A stretch of 64,000 nt of DNA, from assembly GCF_016654005.1 (NCBI RefSeq), contig NZ_JAEPWN010000014.1:1-64000 (forward strand), written 5' to 3'. This DNA comes from Brevundimonas nasdae (GTDB taxonomy: Bacteria > Pseudomonadota > Alphaproteobacteria > Caulobacterales > Caulobacteraceae). Within the stretch, counting starts at the first letter, position 1; the number at the start of each line of letters is the position of its first letter. Positions 36,422-46,133 of this stretch are shown piece after piece. Position numbers and translations under genes: made by a program. Under the pieces are notes generated by a model. It was not told the DNA's origin, did not search any database, and saw only the letters and a list, made by a program, of their open reading frames with translations.

Positions 36422-37789
36422 TCAGAATCCGTATTTTGCGAACAGGATAAGACGCGTCATGTCGCCGCTCGCGCCGGTCTCGATTTCGCGATCCGCGAAC
36501 ATCAGCTCGGCGCCCAGATCAAAGGCAGCAACCGGCGACCAGATCAAGTTCGCATGCAGGCTCTGGGCGGACCGGTTGACGTTCAGGCCGGTGATTGCGG
36601 TGTCGTTGTCCACCCGCTGCGCCGACCAGATCAGATTGGAGCGCACGCCCGGCGCCCAGACGTGGCGATAGGCGGCGAACCCGGCGACCACGCCGATGGC
36701 CTCCAGGTCGCCCGACGCGGTTACAACGGCGTCGTTGGAGAAGTTCAGCCCCAGATAGCGGCCGATCCCTTCGCCGCCGCTCAGCATCAGGCGGATGTCG
36801 TCCTTGTCGCCGACCTTGATCTTGGCCGAGGCCGACAGGCCCCAGCCGGTCGTGGACGCATCGATGTCGGCGGCGGTGTTCTGGTGTTTCAGCTGACGCA
36901 GCAGGCCGGCGACCTGCACATCGCCCCAAGGCCGCGAGACGGCATATCGGGCGGTCACGTCCGGCAGGCTGTTGGCGTTGTTCAGGATGCGCGCGCCGCC
37001 GCCGAACGGGGTGACGGTCGTCTCGGGGTTCTCGACCGAGATGGACAGGGGGCCGCGCGTATAGCGGACCTGGGCCTGGCGCACGAAGACCGTGCCTTCC
37101 GCCGCGCCGATGAAATCGGCGGATTCAGGCAGGACGGCGGTGTTCTGGAAGTTCGACCACTCCTGGCCGAACAGCCAGTTGTCGATGGTGACGAAGGCGC
37201 GGCGCAGGGCCGGGTTGGCCGGGCTGGTGGTGCGCTGGTCCGTGACGCCGGGCAGGGTCTGGAAGTCCATCTCCAGCCGCGTGCCGATCTTGTGGCCGCC
37301 GACCACCCCGTCGGTGGTCAGCCAGAATCGGGTCTGGCGGGCGTTGAAATCGGTCGCCGCATCCTCGCGCTGGCCGCCGATGGGCACCGAACCGGGGACG
37401 TGGAATTCGCGCATGGAATCGCCGTTCAGCGGGGCGCCGTCGGAATAGCGCGACACGGAGGCGTCCAGTTTTATGAAGCCGCCGAACCGGACCGTGTGGT
37501 CGCCGATGCGGAAGCCTTCGCTCAGGGGCGCGGGGGCGGCGGCCTGTTGAACCGGCGCCGGTGGAGTGGCGGCGGGGCGCGTCTCCAACCGCAGGATGTC
37601 CTGTTGCTGGGCCGCCTGCTGGGTGCGTGAGGCGACCACTTCGGTCTTCAACGCGGTCAGCTCGGCCTCAAGCTGGGCGATGCGGGCTTCAAGCGCGGCC
37701 TGACCGCCGCCGGTCTGGGCCGAGGCGGCGCCAGGCGTGATCAGTAGGGCGGCGACAGCCGACCCCGCCATAAGGCTGGTCTTGATCAT
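36422..37789 (-). CDS. DcaP-like trimeric outer-membrane porin
   Basis: A 455-residue outer-membrane beta-barrel. It has a signal peptide ([14 protein letters not shown]), then a coiled-coil ([16 protein letters not shown] near 32), an Ala/Pro linker and the barrel starting at [19 protein letters not shown] near 102. The protein ends in ILFAKYGF; a C-terminal Phe is the BAM recognition signal. The coiled-coil plus the FGGFIKLD opening fits the DcaP family, porins for small carboxylates. As the first gene of an operon with acs, it probably admits acetate or related acids. GGGAGGA precedes ATG 37789. The longer upstream frame is not coding. Confidence 0.82.
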   Translation of the reverse strand: MIKTSLMAGSAVAALLITPGAASAQTGGGQAALEARIAQLEAELTALKTEVVASRTQQAAQQQDILRLETRPAATPPAPVQQAAAPAPLSEGFRIGDHTVRFGGFIKLDASVSRYSDGAPLNGDSMREFHVPGSVPIGGQREDAATDFNARQTRFWLTTDGVVGGHKIGTRLEMDFQTLPGVTDQRTTSPANPALRRAFVTIDNWLFGQEWSNFQNTAVLPESADFIGAAEGTVFVRQAQVRYTRGPLSISVENPETTVTPFGGGARILNNANSLPDVTARYAVSRPWGDVQVAGLLRQLKHQNTAADIDASTTGWGLSASAKIKVGDKDDIRLMLSGGEGIGRYLGLNFSNDAVVTASGDLEAIGVVAGFAAYRHVWAPGVRSNLIWSAQRVDNDTAITGLNVNRSAQSLHANLIWSPVAAFDLGAELMFADREIETGASGDMTRLILFAKYGF

Positions 37790-37872
37790 CCTTAGAGTCC
37801 TCCCGGGCCCGTCTTGTGCAGGCCTGCGTTCCTCGAACCTTTTCTCCTTGAGGTGGTGGAGGCCATTGGCCA

Positions 37873-37898
37873 TTGGTCTAGTTTCGACCAAAGTCGAA
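37873..37898. promoter_or_regulatory. Overlapping palindromes between dcaP-acs and crbR
   Basis: TTGGTC (37873-37878) pairs with GACCAA (37886-37891), and TTCGAC (37883-37888) pairs with GTCGAA (37893-37898). The two interlock in the 166-nt gap between the divergent dcaP and crbR-like genes. They are the best candidate operator for the response regulator that flanks them. Confidence 0.5.
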
Positions 37899-37955
37899 CC
37901 GCGCCATGATGTCGCCAATGCGGACGACAGAAGGCCGCGCATGGGAAGGACGCCT

Positions 37956-38570
37956 ATGGATCGCATCGTCATCGCTGACGACCATCCGCTGTTCCGCGCC
38001 GCCTTGCGGTCCGCCCTCGACAAGGCGGCGCCGGGCGCCGCCGTCGAGGAATGCGCCAGCTTGGCGGAGGCCAAGGCGGCCATGCAGACCGCCCCCGTGG
38101 ACCTGTTGCTGCTGGATCTGAAACTGTCGGACAGCGAGGGGATGGCGGGCCTCGCCGCGGTCCGGGCCGAATATCCGGCTGTGCCGGTCGCCGTGATTTC
38201 CGCCAGCGAGGATGCGCCGGTGGTGCGTCACGCTCTGGGACTGGGCGCGGCGGGCTTCATCCCCAAATCCGCCGCCCTGCCGCAGATGGTCGAGGCCATC
38301 GCCGCCATCCTGGCGGGGGACAGCTGGGCGCCGGACCTGCCCGACGTCGAAGACGCGGATGATCTGGCCGCACGCGTGTCCAGCCTGACGCCGTCGCAGC
38401 TGCGCATTCTTGAGGGGCTGAAGGCCGGGCGGTTGAACAAGCAGATCGCCTTTGACCTGGGTGTGTCCGAGGCCACGATCAAGGCGCACCTGACCAGTGT
38501 GTTCCGCAAGCTGGGCGTCCATAACCGCACACAGGCGGTGATCCTGGCCAAACAGCTGGATCCCAGCTGA
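37956..38570 (+). CDS. LuxR-type response regulator, CrbR-like
   Basis: A 204-residue response regulator: receiver (residues 1-120) with DDHPLFR near 8 and the phospho-acceptor Asp54 in LLLLDLKLSD, then a NarL/LuxR HTH at 145-200 (LTPSQLRILEGLKAGRLNKQIAFDL). The HTH shows SEATIKAHLTSVFRKL. In gammaproteobacteria the CrbR regulator controls acs, and its partner kinase is an SLC5-type symporter-kinase. Both acs and such a kinase are adjacent here. ATG 37956 has GGGAAGGA five bases upstream. It may bind the palindromes at 37873-37898. Confidence 0.85.
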   Translation: MDRIVIADDHPLFRAALRSALDKAAPGAAVEECASLAEAKAAMQTAPVDLLLLDLKLSDSEGMAGLAAVRAEYPAVPVAVISASEDAPVVRHALGLGAAGFIPKSAALPQMVEAIAAILAGDSWAPDLPDVEDADDLAARVSSLTPSQLRILEGLKAGRLNKQIAFDLGVSEATIKAHLTSVFRKLGVHNRTQAVILAKQLDPS

Positions 38571-38613
38571 CCCGACAGAGGCAGCCGTCATTCAATCCGA
38601 CGATATTGCAGAT

Positions 38614-38742
38614 CGTCATTCCGGGGCTGAGCAAAGCGAAGAACCTGGAACCCAGGGCTACGGTCGCATCGCTGGACGTTTTTGACGCTGGATACGATCC
38701 TCCTGGTTTCCGGGTTCGTCCTTCGGACGCCCCGGAATGACG
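38614..38742. repeat. Intergenic repeat, copy 2
   Basis: About 129 bp between crbR and crbS. It opens CGTCATTCCGGGGCTGA and closes GGACGCCCCGGAATGACG, giving inverted ends. It shares the termini and internal blocks of the copy at 21755-21881, with a different middle. Each copy lies just behind the end of one gene. Confidence 0.85.
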
Positions 38743-38767
38743 GTTCTGAGGTGAACGCAGGTTGAGC

Positions 38768-41700
38768 TTAGCTCGACAGAAACGCCTTCAGGGCCGCAGG
38801 CTTGATCGGCTTGGGCAGCAGGATCGCGCCCGCCGCCGTCGCCTGTTCGTTCAGACCATCGCGGGTGTCGGCGGTGACCAGGGCGATGCGGCGCACGCCC
38901 AGCGGACGCAGCCAGTCGATCAGGGCGAACCCTTCGGGCCCGTCGCCCAGGTGCAGGTCGATTACGGCGGCGTCGAACGGTCCCTGCGCCGCCTTGGCCG
39001 CTGCGATGCCCGCGGCCAGGGTCGGTTTCGCGCCCCAACGGGTCAGCAGGGCGTTCAGCGCATCCAGGATGACCGGTTCATTGTCCACGCACAGGACGCG
39101 CAGGCCCGCCAGAGGCAGTCGGGCCTCGCGCACCGGCGTCATGTCGGCGACCGGTGCGGCGGCGGCGCGCGGGGCGGTGATGCGGAAGGTCGTGCCCCGT
39201 CCCGCGCCCGAACTCAGCTCAAGCGGGTGATCCAGCAGGCTGGACAGGCGCCGCACGATGGCCAGGCCCAGACCCGCGCCCGGCTCGTCCACTGGGGCGC
39301 CGGGCAGGCGCACGAACTCGCCGAAGACCGTCTCCCGATCGGCCTCGGGAATGCCGCGTCCGGTGTCGGCGACCACCAGTTGCACCGTCTCGCCATGCCG
39401 CCGGGTCCCCACCAGCACACGCCCCGCGTCGGTGTAGCGGATGGCGTTGGAGATCAGGTTCTGCAGCATGGAGCGCAGCAGGTCGCGATCTGACGATATC
39501 CACAGCCGACTGGGTATGATGGTCAGGCGCAACCCCTTGGCCTCGGCCACCGGCTCATATTCGCGGCGCAGTTCGTCGAACAGCCCGCCCAGCGACAGGC
39601 GCGTCACCGCCGCGCTGACGCCCCCGGCCTCCAGCTTAGACAGGTTCAGCAGGGCGGTCAGCAGCCGGTGGGCGCTGTCGATGGCGCGGTCGGCGTTGAC
39701 GGCCAGGGTGTGGCTGGCGGGATCGGCCCCCGCGCCGGACACGGCGGGCTCTTCCTTCAGGGCGGCGATGAACAGTCGCGCGGCGTGCAACGGCTGCAGC
39801 AGGTCATGGCTGGCGGCGGCCAGGAACCGGGTCTTGGAGGCGGTGGCGTCCTCGGCGATCTGGCGGGCTTCGTCCAGGCGCGCCGTGCGGTCGGCGACGC
39901 GGGCCTCCAGCCGTTCGTTGGCTTCCTCCAGCTGGCGCGCGGCGCGGCGCAGGGCGGTGATGTCGGTGTAGCTGGTGGCGTAGCCCCCGCCGGGGATGGG
40001 CGCGCCGGACGACCGCAGCACCCGCCCGTCCGGCTGCTGGCGTTCGTGGTCGTGGGGAATGCGGCGGCTCAGGGCTTCCAGCCGCCGCTCGACCCAGGCC
40101 TCAATGTCGTTGGGGCTCTCGCCGCGTTCGGCGTTCAGGCGATAGATGCTGGCGATGGGCAGGCCGACGTGGACGAAGCCGACCGGCAGTTCGAACATGG
40201 AGACATAGCGCCGGTTCCAGGCGGTGACGCGCAGATCCTCGTCCACCACGATCACGCCTTGGTCGATGTTGTCCAGAGTGGTCTGCAGCAGGTCGCGGTT
40301 GAACTGAACCGCCTGCGACGCCTCGTCCAGCATCCGCACCACGTCCTCGGGCGCGCGTCCGACCCCGGCTAAGGCCGCGGCGATGACGCGCCGGGCCGAT
40401 GCGGCGCCGATGGCGCCCGCCAGCATCCGTTCGGCCGCCCGCGCCAGGGCCGCGTCGGCGGGGTCGGCGTCGCGCAGCCGGGTGTCCGTCTCATTGCCCC
40501 AGGCGGTGAAGGCGCGCTCGGCCCGCTCGTCGCCGATGAACCGGGCGACCAGGGCGCGCAGGTCGCCGACAGAAGCGCCGGAAGGCGAGGGGCGGTTCTC
40601 GGTCCAGTCCGGGCCGATCCGGTCCACGAAGGCGCGGGCCTGAACCCGGTCGATCAGGCGCGGCTGGGCGATGCGCGACACCCCGACATAGACCGCCAGA
40701 TTCAGGCCCAGGCTGACGAACACCCCAAGGGCCAGCGGGTCGTCGATCCCCAGCAGCCGATGCGGATGCCAGGCCGCGTCCGGCGCCAACTGCGGCAGGG
40801 CCAGCATGATGATCCAGATGGTCAGGCCGACCGCCATGCCGGCCAAGGCGCCGACCGCATGGCCGCCCCGCCACAGGACCGCGCCGAACAGGGCGGGCGC
40901 CAGCTGCGCCAGGGCGGCGAAGGACACCAGCCCCATGGCTGCCAGACCGTGCGACTGGTCCATCGCCTGATAATAGACCCAGGCCAGCAGCAGCACGGCG
41001 ACGATGGCCGCGCGCCGCACGTGCAGGATCGTGCCCGCCATGTCCGAGGCGTCGCCCCGCACGCGCCAGCGGTCCCGCGCCACGAAGGGCAGGATCAGGC
41101 TGTTGGACACCATGGCCGACAGGGCTACGGCCTCTACGATGACCATCGCCGTCGCCGCCGAGAAGCCGCCGACGAAGACGATGGCGGTCAGCAGGCTCTC
41201 ACCTCGTCCGAACGGCAGGGCCAGCACCAGAAGATCCGGGTTCACCGCCGGGGCGAACAGGGCCCCCGCCGCCACAAGAGGCAGGACCGCCAGACTGGTC
41301 AGCAGCAGATAGATGGGGAAGATCCAGCGCGCCCGCTTCACGTCCGACGGCGCGGCGCCCTCGACAAAGGCGACATGGAACTGACGCGGCAGGCAGAAGA
41401 TGGCCAGGGTTGAGATCAGGATGATGGCCGAGAATCTGGGCGTCACCTCGGGCGGGCGCGACAGGGCGCCCAGGCCTTCGATGATGCGCGGCGGCGCGCC
41501 CTGGTTCAGCAGCAGGACCAGGGCGAAGACGGCCACGAACAACAGGGCGCCCAGCTTGACCACCGACTCCAGCCCGATGGCCTGGATCAGTCCGCGATTG
41601 TGCTCGGTCAGGTCGGGACGACGCGCCCCGAACAGAATGGCGAAGAAGGCCAGCACCCCGGCCAGCACCAGAACCGTCAGGCTTTCGGACCCCGCCACCG

Positions 41701-42148
41701 GCGTGTCCGCCGTCAGCAGTTCGCCCGCCATCGACAGGGATTTCAGCTGCAGGGCGATATAGGGCAGGGAGCCCAGGATGGCGACCACGGTGACGGCGGC
41801 GCCCAGGGTCTGGCTCTTGCCGTATCTTGACGCCACGAAGTCGGCCATGGAGCCGACGTTCTCGCGCCGGGCGGCGGCGGCGATCCGACGCCACAGCGGG
41901 AACAGCACGGTCACCCCGATGATCGGGCCGATATAGATGGGCAGATACTCCCACCCGTTGCGCGCCGCCGTGCCGACCGCGCCGTAATAGGTCCAGGAAG
42001 TGCAGTAGATCGCCAGCGACAGGGCATAGACCGACGGCCCCAGCCCCTTGCCCCTGGCGCGCGTCGCCGGGCGTTCCTGATACCAGGCGACGGCGAACAG
42101 GATCGCCATATAGCCCACGACAAGGCTGAGGATCAGCAGGCTGAACAT
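38768..42148 (-). CDS. Symporter-sensor hybrid histidine kinase, CrbS-like
   Basis: A 1126-residue membrane kinase. Residues 1-490 are a sodium:solute symporter (SLC5/SSF) domain with about 12 helices (YCTSWTYYGAVG near 50, FVGGFSAATAMVIVEAVALS near 330). A linker and a PAS domain follow (TTLDNIDQGVIVVDEDLRVTAWN near 620). Then come the kinase core with His in SHDLLQPLHAARL near 780, an ATPase lid (VVADTGRGIPE) and a C-terminal receiver with Asp in AAVIDLHLGDGPEG near 1075. This is the CrbS architecture; CrbS senses acetate or its uptake and drives acs by CrbR. The start ATG 42148 opens the first membrane helix. Confidence 0.88.
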   Translation of the reverse strand: MFSLLILSLVVGYMAILFAVAWYQERPATRARGKGLGPSVYALSLAIYCTSWTYYGAVGTAARNGWEYLPIYIGPIIGVTVLFPLWRRIAAAARRENVGSMADFVASRYGKSQTLGAAVTVVAILGSLPYIALQLKSLSMAGELLTADTPVAGSESLTVLVLAGVLAFFAILFGARRPDLTEHNRGLIQAIGLESVVKLGALLFVAVFALVLLLNQGAPPRIIEGLGALSRPPEVTPRFSAIILISTLAIFCLPRQFHVAFVEGAAPSDVKRARWIFPIYLLLTSLAVLPLVAAGALFAPAVNPDLLVLALPFGRGESLLTAIVFVGGFSAATAMVIVEAVALSAMVSNSLILPFVARDRWRVRGDASDMAGTILHVRRAAIVAVLLLAWVYYQAMDQSHGLAAMGLVSFAALAQLAPALFGAVLWRGGHAVGALAGMAVGLTIWIIMLALPQLAPDAAWHPHRLLGIDDPLALGVFVSLGLNLAVYVGVSRIAQPRLIDRVQARAFVDRIGPDWTENRPSPSGASVGDLRALVARFIGDERAERAFTAWGNETDTRLRDADPADAALARAAERMLAGAIGAASARRVIAAALAGVGRAPEDVVRMLDEASQAVQFNRDLLQTTLDNIDQGVIVVDEDLRVTAWNRRYVSMFELPVGFVHVGLPIASIYRLNAERGESPNDIEAWVERRLEALSRRIPHDHERQQPDGRVLRSSGAPIPGGGYATSYTDITALRRAARQLEEANERLEARVADRTARLDEARQIAEDATASKTRFLAAASHDLLQPLHAARLFIAALKEEPAVSGAGADPASHTLAVNADRAIDSAHRLLTALLNLSKLEAGGVSAAVTRLSLGGLFDELRREYEPVAEAKGLRLTIIPSRLWISSDRDLLRSMLQNLISNAIRYTDAGRVLVGTRRHGETVQLVVADTGRGIPEADRETVFGEFVRLPGAPVDEPGAGLGLAIVRRLSSLLDHPLELSSGAGRGTTFRITAPRAAAAPVADMTPVREARLPLAGLRVLCVDNEPVILDALNALLTRWGAKPTLAAGIAAAKAAQGPFDAAVIDLHLGDGPEGFALIDWLRPLGVRRIALVTADTRDGLNEQATAAGAILLPKPIKPAALKAFLSS

Positions 42149-42189
42149 GGCGGCATCTGAACCTTGAGCATGGGGTTTCACAAGCGAAA

Positions 42190-42217
42190 GGGCGGACTGT
42201 CCCGCGACAGCCCGCCC
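42190..42217 (-). terminator. Terminator after the MFS gene
   Basis: On the minus strand a GGGCGG-CTGTC stem with CCGC loop (one bulge) is followed by CTTTCGCTTG. It lies 25 nt after the MFS stop and 42 nt before crbS, so it separates or attenuates the two. Confidence 0.75.
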
Positions 42218-42241
42218 CCTCATCCGCGCCTGAAAGCAGGA

Positions 42242-43915
42242 TCAGGCGTTGAGATCGACGTCCTTGCCTTCCTTGACCAGCAGGAAGCCCAGCACGACCG
42301 TCGCCAGCGCCACGACGATCGGATACCAGAGGCCGTAGTAGATGTTGCCTGTCGCGGCCACCATGGCGAAGGCGGTGGTGGGCAGGAAGCCGCCGAACCA
42401 GCCGTTGCCGATATGATAGGGCAGGGACATGGAGGTGTAGCGGATCTTGGTCGGGAACATCTCGACCAGCGCCGCCGCGATCGGGCCGTACACCATGGTC
42501 ACATAGAAGCCGAGTATGAACAGGATCAGCACGACCAGAGGCTTGTTGACCAGGGCGCTGTCAGCCTTGGCGGGATAGCCTGCGGCGGCGAGCGCCTCGC
42601 CCAGGCTGGCGTCCCAGGTCTTCTTCCGGGCGGCGAAGTCGGCGGCGGGCAGGGCGTCGCCGCGGAAGCTGTTGATCACCGTCTGATCGCCGATGCGGAC
42701 CTCGGCGACGCTTCCGGCCGGGGCCTTGACGTTCGTATAGGTCACGCCCGCCTTGGCCAGGTAGGATTTGGCCAGGTCGCACGAGTGGTTGAAGACCGTC
42801 TTGCCGACGGGGTCGAACTGCAGATTGCAGTCGGCGGGATCAGCATAGACCACGACCGGCGCCGAGGCGGCAGCCTCGGCCAGACGCGGGTTGGCCGCGT
42901 GGGTCAGGGCGTTGAACAGCGGCATATAGGTCAGGGCTGCGATCAGGCACCCGGCAAGGATGATCGGCTTCCTGCCCACCTTGTCCGACAGCCAGCCCCA
43001 GAAGATGAAGAAGGGCGAGGCCGCCAGCAGGGCGATGGCCAGCAGGACATAGACCAGGGAGGCGTCAACCCGCAGCACCCGCTCCAGGAAGAACAGGGCG
43101 TAGAACTGACCCGTGTACCAGATCACGGCCTGGCCGGCGGTCAGACCGACCAGGGCGATCAGCACCAGCTTCAGATTGGGCCACTTCATGAAGCTGTCCT
43201 TCAGCGGGGTCTTGGAGCCCTTGCCTTCGGCCTTCATCTTCTTGAACGACGGGCTTTCCGCCAGCTTCAGCCGGATCCACAGGGACACGCCCAGCAGCAG
43301 GATCGAAACCAGGAACGGCACCCGCCAGCCCCATTCGGCGAAGGCCTCTTCCCCGACGGCGAAGCGCACGCCCAGGATCACGGCCAGGCTCAGGATCAGG
43401 CCTGCGGTCGCAGTGATCTGGATGAAGGAGGTGTAGAAGCCGCGTTTGCCCTTGGGCGCGTGCTCGGCGACATAGGTGGCGGCGCCGCCGTACTCCCCGC
43501 CCAGAGCCAGGCCCTGGATCAGTCGCATCAGCACTAGGATGATCGGCGCCGCGATGCCGATGACCGCATAGGGCGGCAACAGGCCGACGACGAAGGTCGA
43601 CAAACCCATCAGCAGCATGGTGACCAGGAAGGTGTTCTTGCGCCCCCACAGGTCGCCCAGACGTCCAAAGACGATGGCGCCGAACGGCCGCACGGCGAAC
43701 CCGGCCGCAAAGGCCATCAGCGCGAAGATATAGCCGGTGGTCTCGTTCACGCCCGAGAAGAACTGAACCGTGATGATCGCCGCCAGCGATCCGTAGAGAT
43801 AGAAGTCGTACCACTCGATGACGGTGCCGACCGAGGAGGCCAGGATCACGAGCCGATCACTGCGACCGACCGTATGTTCCCCCTCGCCGGACGCAGTTGT
43901 TGCGTCGGTTGCCAT
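42242..43915 (-). CDS. MFS transporter, metabolite:H+ symporter (MHS) family
   Basis: A 557-residue inner-membrane permease. The MHS/ProP-type marks are present: VIEWYDFYLYGSLA near 40, FGRLGDLWGRKN near 87, RLIQGLALGGEYGGAATY near 135 and DKVGRKP near 315. About 125 residues between helices 8 and 9 (starting near LTHAANPRL) form a large periplasmic insert with two Cys (ADCNLQF, NHSCDLA) that could pair. Such an insert is longer than in ProP or KgtP. Substrate is unknown; with the acetate genes next door a small carboxylate is plausible. ATG 43915 has GGGAGGAA upstream. It is the first gene of the run leading to crbS. Confidence 0.88.
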   Translation of the reverse strand: MATDATTASGEGEHTVGRSDRLVILASSVGTVIEWYDFYLYGSLAAIITVQFFSGVNETTGYIFALMAFAAGFAVRPFGAIVFGRLGDLWGRKNTFLVTMLLMGLSTFVVGLLPPYAVIGIAAPIILVLMRLIQGLALGGEYGGAATYVAEHAPKGKRGFYTSFIQITATAGLILSLAVILGVRFAVGEEAFAEWGWRVPFLVSILLLGVSLWIRLKLAESPSFKKMKAEGKGSKTPLKDSFMKWPNLKLVLIALVGLTAGQAVIWYTGQFYALFFLERVLRVDASLVYVLLAIALLAASPFFIFWGWLSDKVGRKPIILAGCLIAALTYMPLFNALTHAANPRLAEAAASAPVVVYADPADCNLQFDPVGKTVFNHSCDLAKSYLAKAGVTYTNVKAPAGSVAEVRIGDQTVINSFRGDALPAADFAARKKTWDASLGEALAAAGYPAKADSALVNKPLVVLILFILGFYVTMVYGPIAAALVEMFPTKIRYTSMSLPYHIGNGWFGGFLPTTAFAMVAATGNIYYGLWYPIVVALATVVLGFLLVKEGKDVDLNA

Positions 43916-44063
43916 TGATCCATTTCCTCCCAAGTCGCCGTTATCGGCCGTTATGCGCGGCCTGACGGACGCGTGGAGGATCAGACTGACGCAGCCAAGC
44001 GCGGCTGGAGAGAGCGACTTTGGTCGAGGATCGGTGGTTTTTCGAAAACCTGCGACGTGCGGA

Positions 44064-44810
44064 TCAGTAGGCGTTCACGCGCTTCAGGATCATCGGCACG
44101 GTGCGGCAGATGATCAGAATGTCGTCGCGGAACGACCAGCCGTCGGCATAGAGGACATCGGCCTCAACCCGGCGGGCCATGCAGCTGAGCTGGTGAATCT
44201 CGCCGCGAAGGCCGGAAATCTGGGCCAGGCCTGTCAGGCCCGGACGCACGGCGAAACGCTTCGAATAGCAGGGCAGCAGGGCGCCATAATGGGCGTCATG
44301 GGCCAGGGCGTGCGGGCGCGGACCGACCAGCGACATGTCGCCCATGATCACATTCACCAGCTGGGGCAGTTCATCCAGACTGGTGGCGCGGATGAAGGCG
44401 CCGACGCCGGTGACGCGGACGTCGTTCTTGGTGGCGTGGGCGATCTTGTCGCCATCCTCGGTCACCGTCATGCTGCGGAACTTCAGGATGGTGAAGATTT
44501 CGCCATTCAGGCCTGTGCGGCGCTGGCGGAACAGCACCGGGCCGCGCGTTTCGATCACGACAGCCAGGGCGATGGCGCAATAGGCGGGCAGCAGGATCCA
44601 CAGGGCCAAACCGGCCAGGACGATGTCCATCACCCGCTTGCACGCCGCAGAGCCTGCGCCGCGTTTGAATCTGGGCGTCCAGGCGGATCGGGCGAGGGGT
44701 TCACCCGCATCCGCATCCTTGGTTGTCGACCAACTGTCGAAGATGTCGGCCTCCCCCAAGAGCCTGTGCGATAATGGCAACGTTAAAGGCAAAGCTGTTA
44801 TGCAACGCAA
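44064..44810 (-). CDS. Sugar transferase (WcaJ/HfsE/PssY type)
   Basis: Priming enzyme that loads the first sugar phosphate on undecaprenyl phosphate for a surface polysaccharide such as holdfast or exopolysaccharide. The catalytic domain is complete: CKRVMDIVLAGLALWILLPAY near 57, a reentrant membrane helix, LFRQRRTGLNGEIFTILKFRSM near 93, and SLDELPQLVNVIMGDMSLVGPRPHA near 143. The long N-terminal multi-helix region of WcaJ is missing, as in PssY/PssZ short forms. The start is unclear: no ATG lies upstream of the catalytic part. The given start is a TTG; a TTG near 44759 just precedes GGGGGAGG. In Caulobacter the paralogs HfsE, PssY and PssZ are redundant for holdfast. Confidence 0.85.
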   Translation of the reverse strand: MRCITALPLTLPLSHRLLGEADIFDSWSTTKDADAGEPLARSAWTPRFKRGAGSAACKRVMDIVLAGLALWILLPAYCAIALAVVIETRGPVLFRQRRTGLNGEIFTILKFRSMTVTEDGDKIAHATKNDVRVTGVGAFIRATSLDELPQLVNVIMGDMSLVGPRPHALAHDAHYGALLPCYSKRFAVRPGLTGLAQISGLRGEIHQLSCMARRVEADVLYADGWSFRDDILIICRTVPMILKRVNAY

Positions 44811-44911
44811 GGTTAATCGCGATCCTGCGTTCCGGGAACGTAGTTCCGTTGTTTATAGGTCACACCTGATGGCTATTTCTATAAGTATTTCAGCAGGGTG
44901 CGTGCTGCCAG

Positions 44912-46066
44912 TCAGCCATCTATAGAAATGACAGGTCCAGCTTCAACCCGCACGGCGGTTCTACCGCGACGACTCTTCAGCCAGGTGCGGATGCGCGCCT
45001 GAATCGGGTTGTCGATGGCGAAGTGGAAGGCGAAGGCGAAGCCTACGGCGGCGGCCACTCCCATGCCCCAAAGCACCCACTGAACCGGTTCGGACAGGGC
45101 GAAACGGGCCGCCGCCACATTGACGACGCCGAACCAGGCGATCCGCACCACCTCGTTGGAGATGAACATCGAGAACGAAACCTGGGCGGACTTCTCGACC
45201 AGTTTGGATGGTCTGGTCACCGGCACGGCGCCCGCCGCCAGAATGATGATCGAGATCAGGCTCAGAGAGATCAGGGCGTGCTTGTCGAAGTTCTGCACCA
45301 CGGCCAGGGCGACGGCGGCGGCGATGCCGGCCCAACCGGCCAGGCGCGGGTTGATCCAGATCTTCTGGGCGAACCAGGCCAGAGCCATGCCCAGGAAGAA
45401 CAGCGGTAGGGCGCGGATGAAGCCGTAGCCCATCGGCATCTGATAGACGGGATAGCCCAGCAGGCTCCAGCACAGCTGGTTGGCGACCAGATAGACGCCG
45501 ATACCCGCCGCCAGCGCCGCCCATGGCCCCAGGCGCATCAGGCCGCGGATGATCCAGGGGAAGCACAGGTAGCAGCCGATCAGAGCCGAGATCGACCAGG
45601 TCGGCGCATTCCAGCCCAGGCCGCCATAGACGCCGTAAGACTGCAGCAGCAGCAGTTGAGCAGGCAGTTGGTCCCAGCGGAACCATTCGGGATTGCGCGG
45701 CGCGACGCCGGCCGCCGTGCTCAGCAGCACCAGCGCCACCAGCGACAGGCCCATGATCAGATGGGCCGGGGTGACGCGCAGGAACCGCTTCAGGAAGAAG
45801 TCCGTCGGCGACATCCGGCCATTGTCCACCGCTGCGCCATAGACGCGCATCAGCACATAGCCGGAATCGATCAGGAAGAAGTTGGTCAGCAGAAAGCCGC
45901 CGCGCTCGAACACCGGGTGCAGGTGCTCGGCCAGAGGGAACGGACCGGCGGCCTGGAAGTGATGCAGAATGATCAGGAAGGCCACGATGAAACGCAGGGC
46001 GTCCAGCCAGCCGCCGCGCGCGATCGGGGTTGTCTCATTCCGGGTCGAAATCAGCGTCCAGGGCAT
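44912..46066 (-). CDS. Acyltransferase 3 family membrane protein
   Basis: A 384-residue protein with about ten membrane helices of the acyltransferase 3 (OafA/NodX) family, which O-acylates surface sugars or lipids. Marks are LDALRFIVAFLIILHHF near 20 (catalytic His), FFLKRFLRVTPAHLI near 88 (Arg motif) and WSISALIGCYLCFPWI near 150. Directly upstream of the sugar transferase, on the same strand with a 101-nt gap, it probably modifies the same polymer. Confidence 0.85.
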   Translation of the reverse strand: MPWTLISTRNETTPIARGGWLDALRFIVAFLIILHHFQAAGPFPLAEHLHPVFERGGFLLTNFFLIDSGYVLMRVYGAAVDNGRMSPTDFFLKRFLRVTPAHLIMGLSLVALVLLSTAAGVAPRNPEWFRWDQLPAQLLLLQSYGVYGGLGWNAPTWSISALIGCYLCFPWIIRGLMRLGPWAALAAGIGVYLVANQLCWSLLGYPVYQMPMGYGFIRALPLFFLGMALAWFAQKIWINPRLAGWAGIAAAVALAVVQNFDKHALISLSLISIIILAAGAVPVTRPSKLVEKSAQVSFSMFISNEVVRIAWFGVVNVAAARFALSEPVQWVLWGMGVAAAVGFAFAFHFAIDNPIQARIRTWLKSRRGRTAVRVEAGPVISIDG

Positions 46067-46133
46067 CAGATCCGCCTCCTCTGCCCGTATGGACGCAAAA
46101 GGTGGACCAATCCCCCTGCCAGGATGGTGAATC

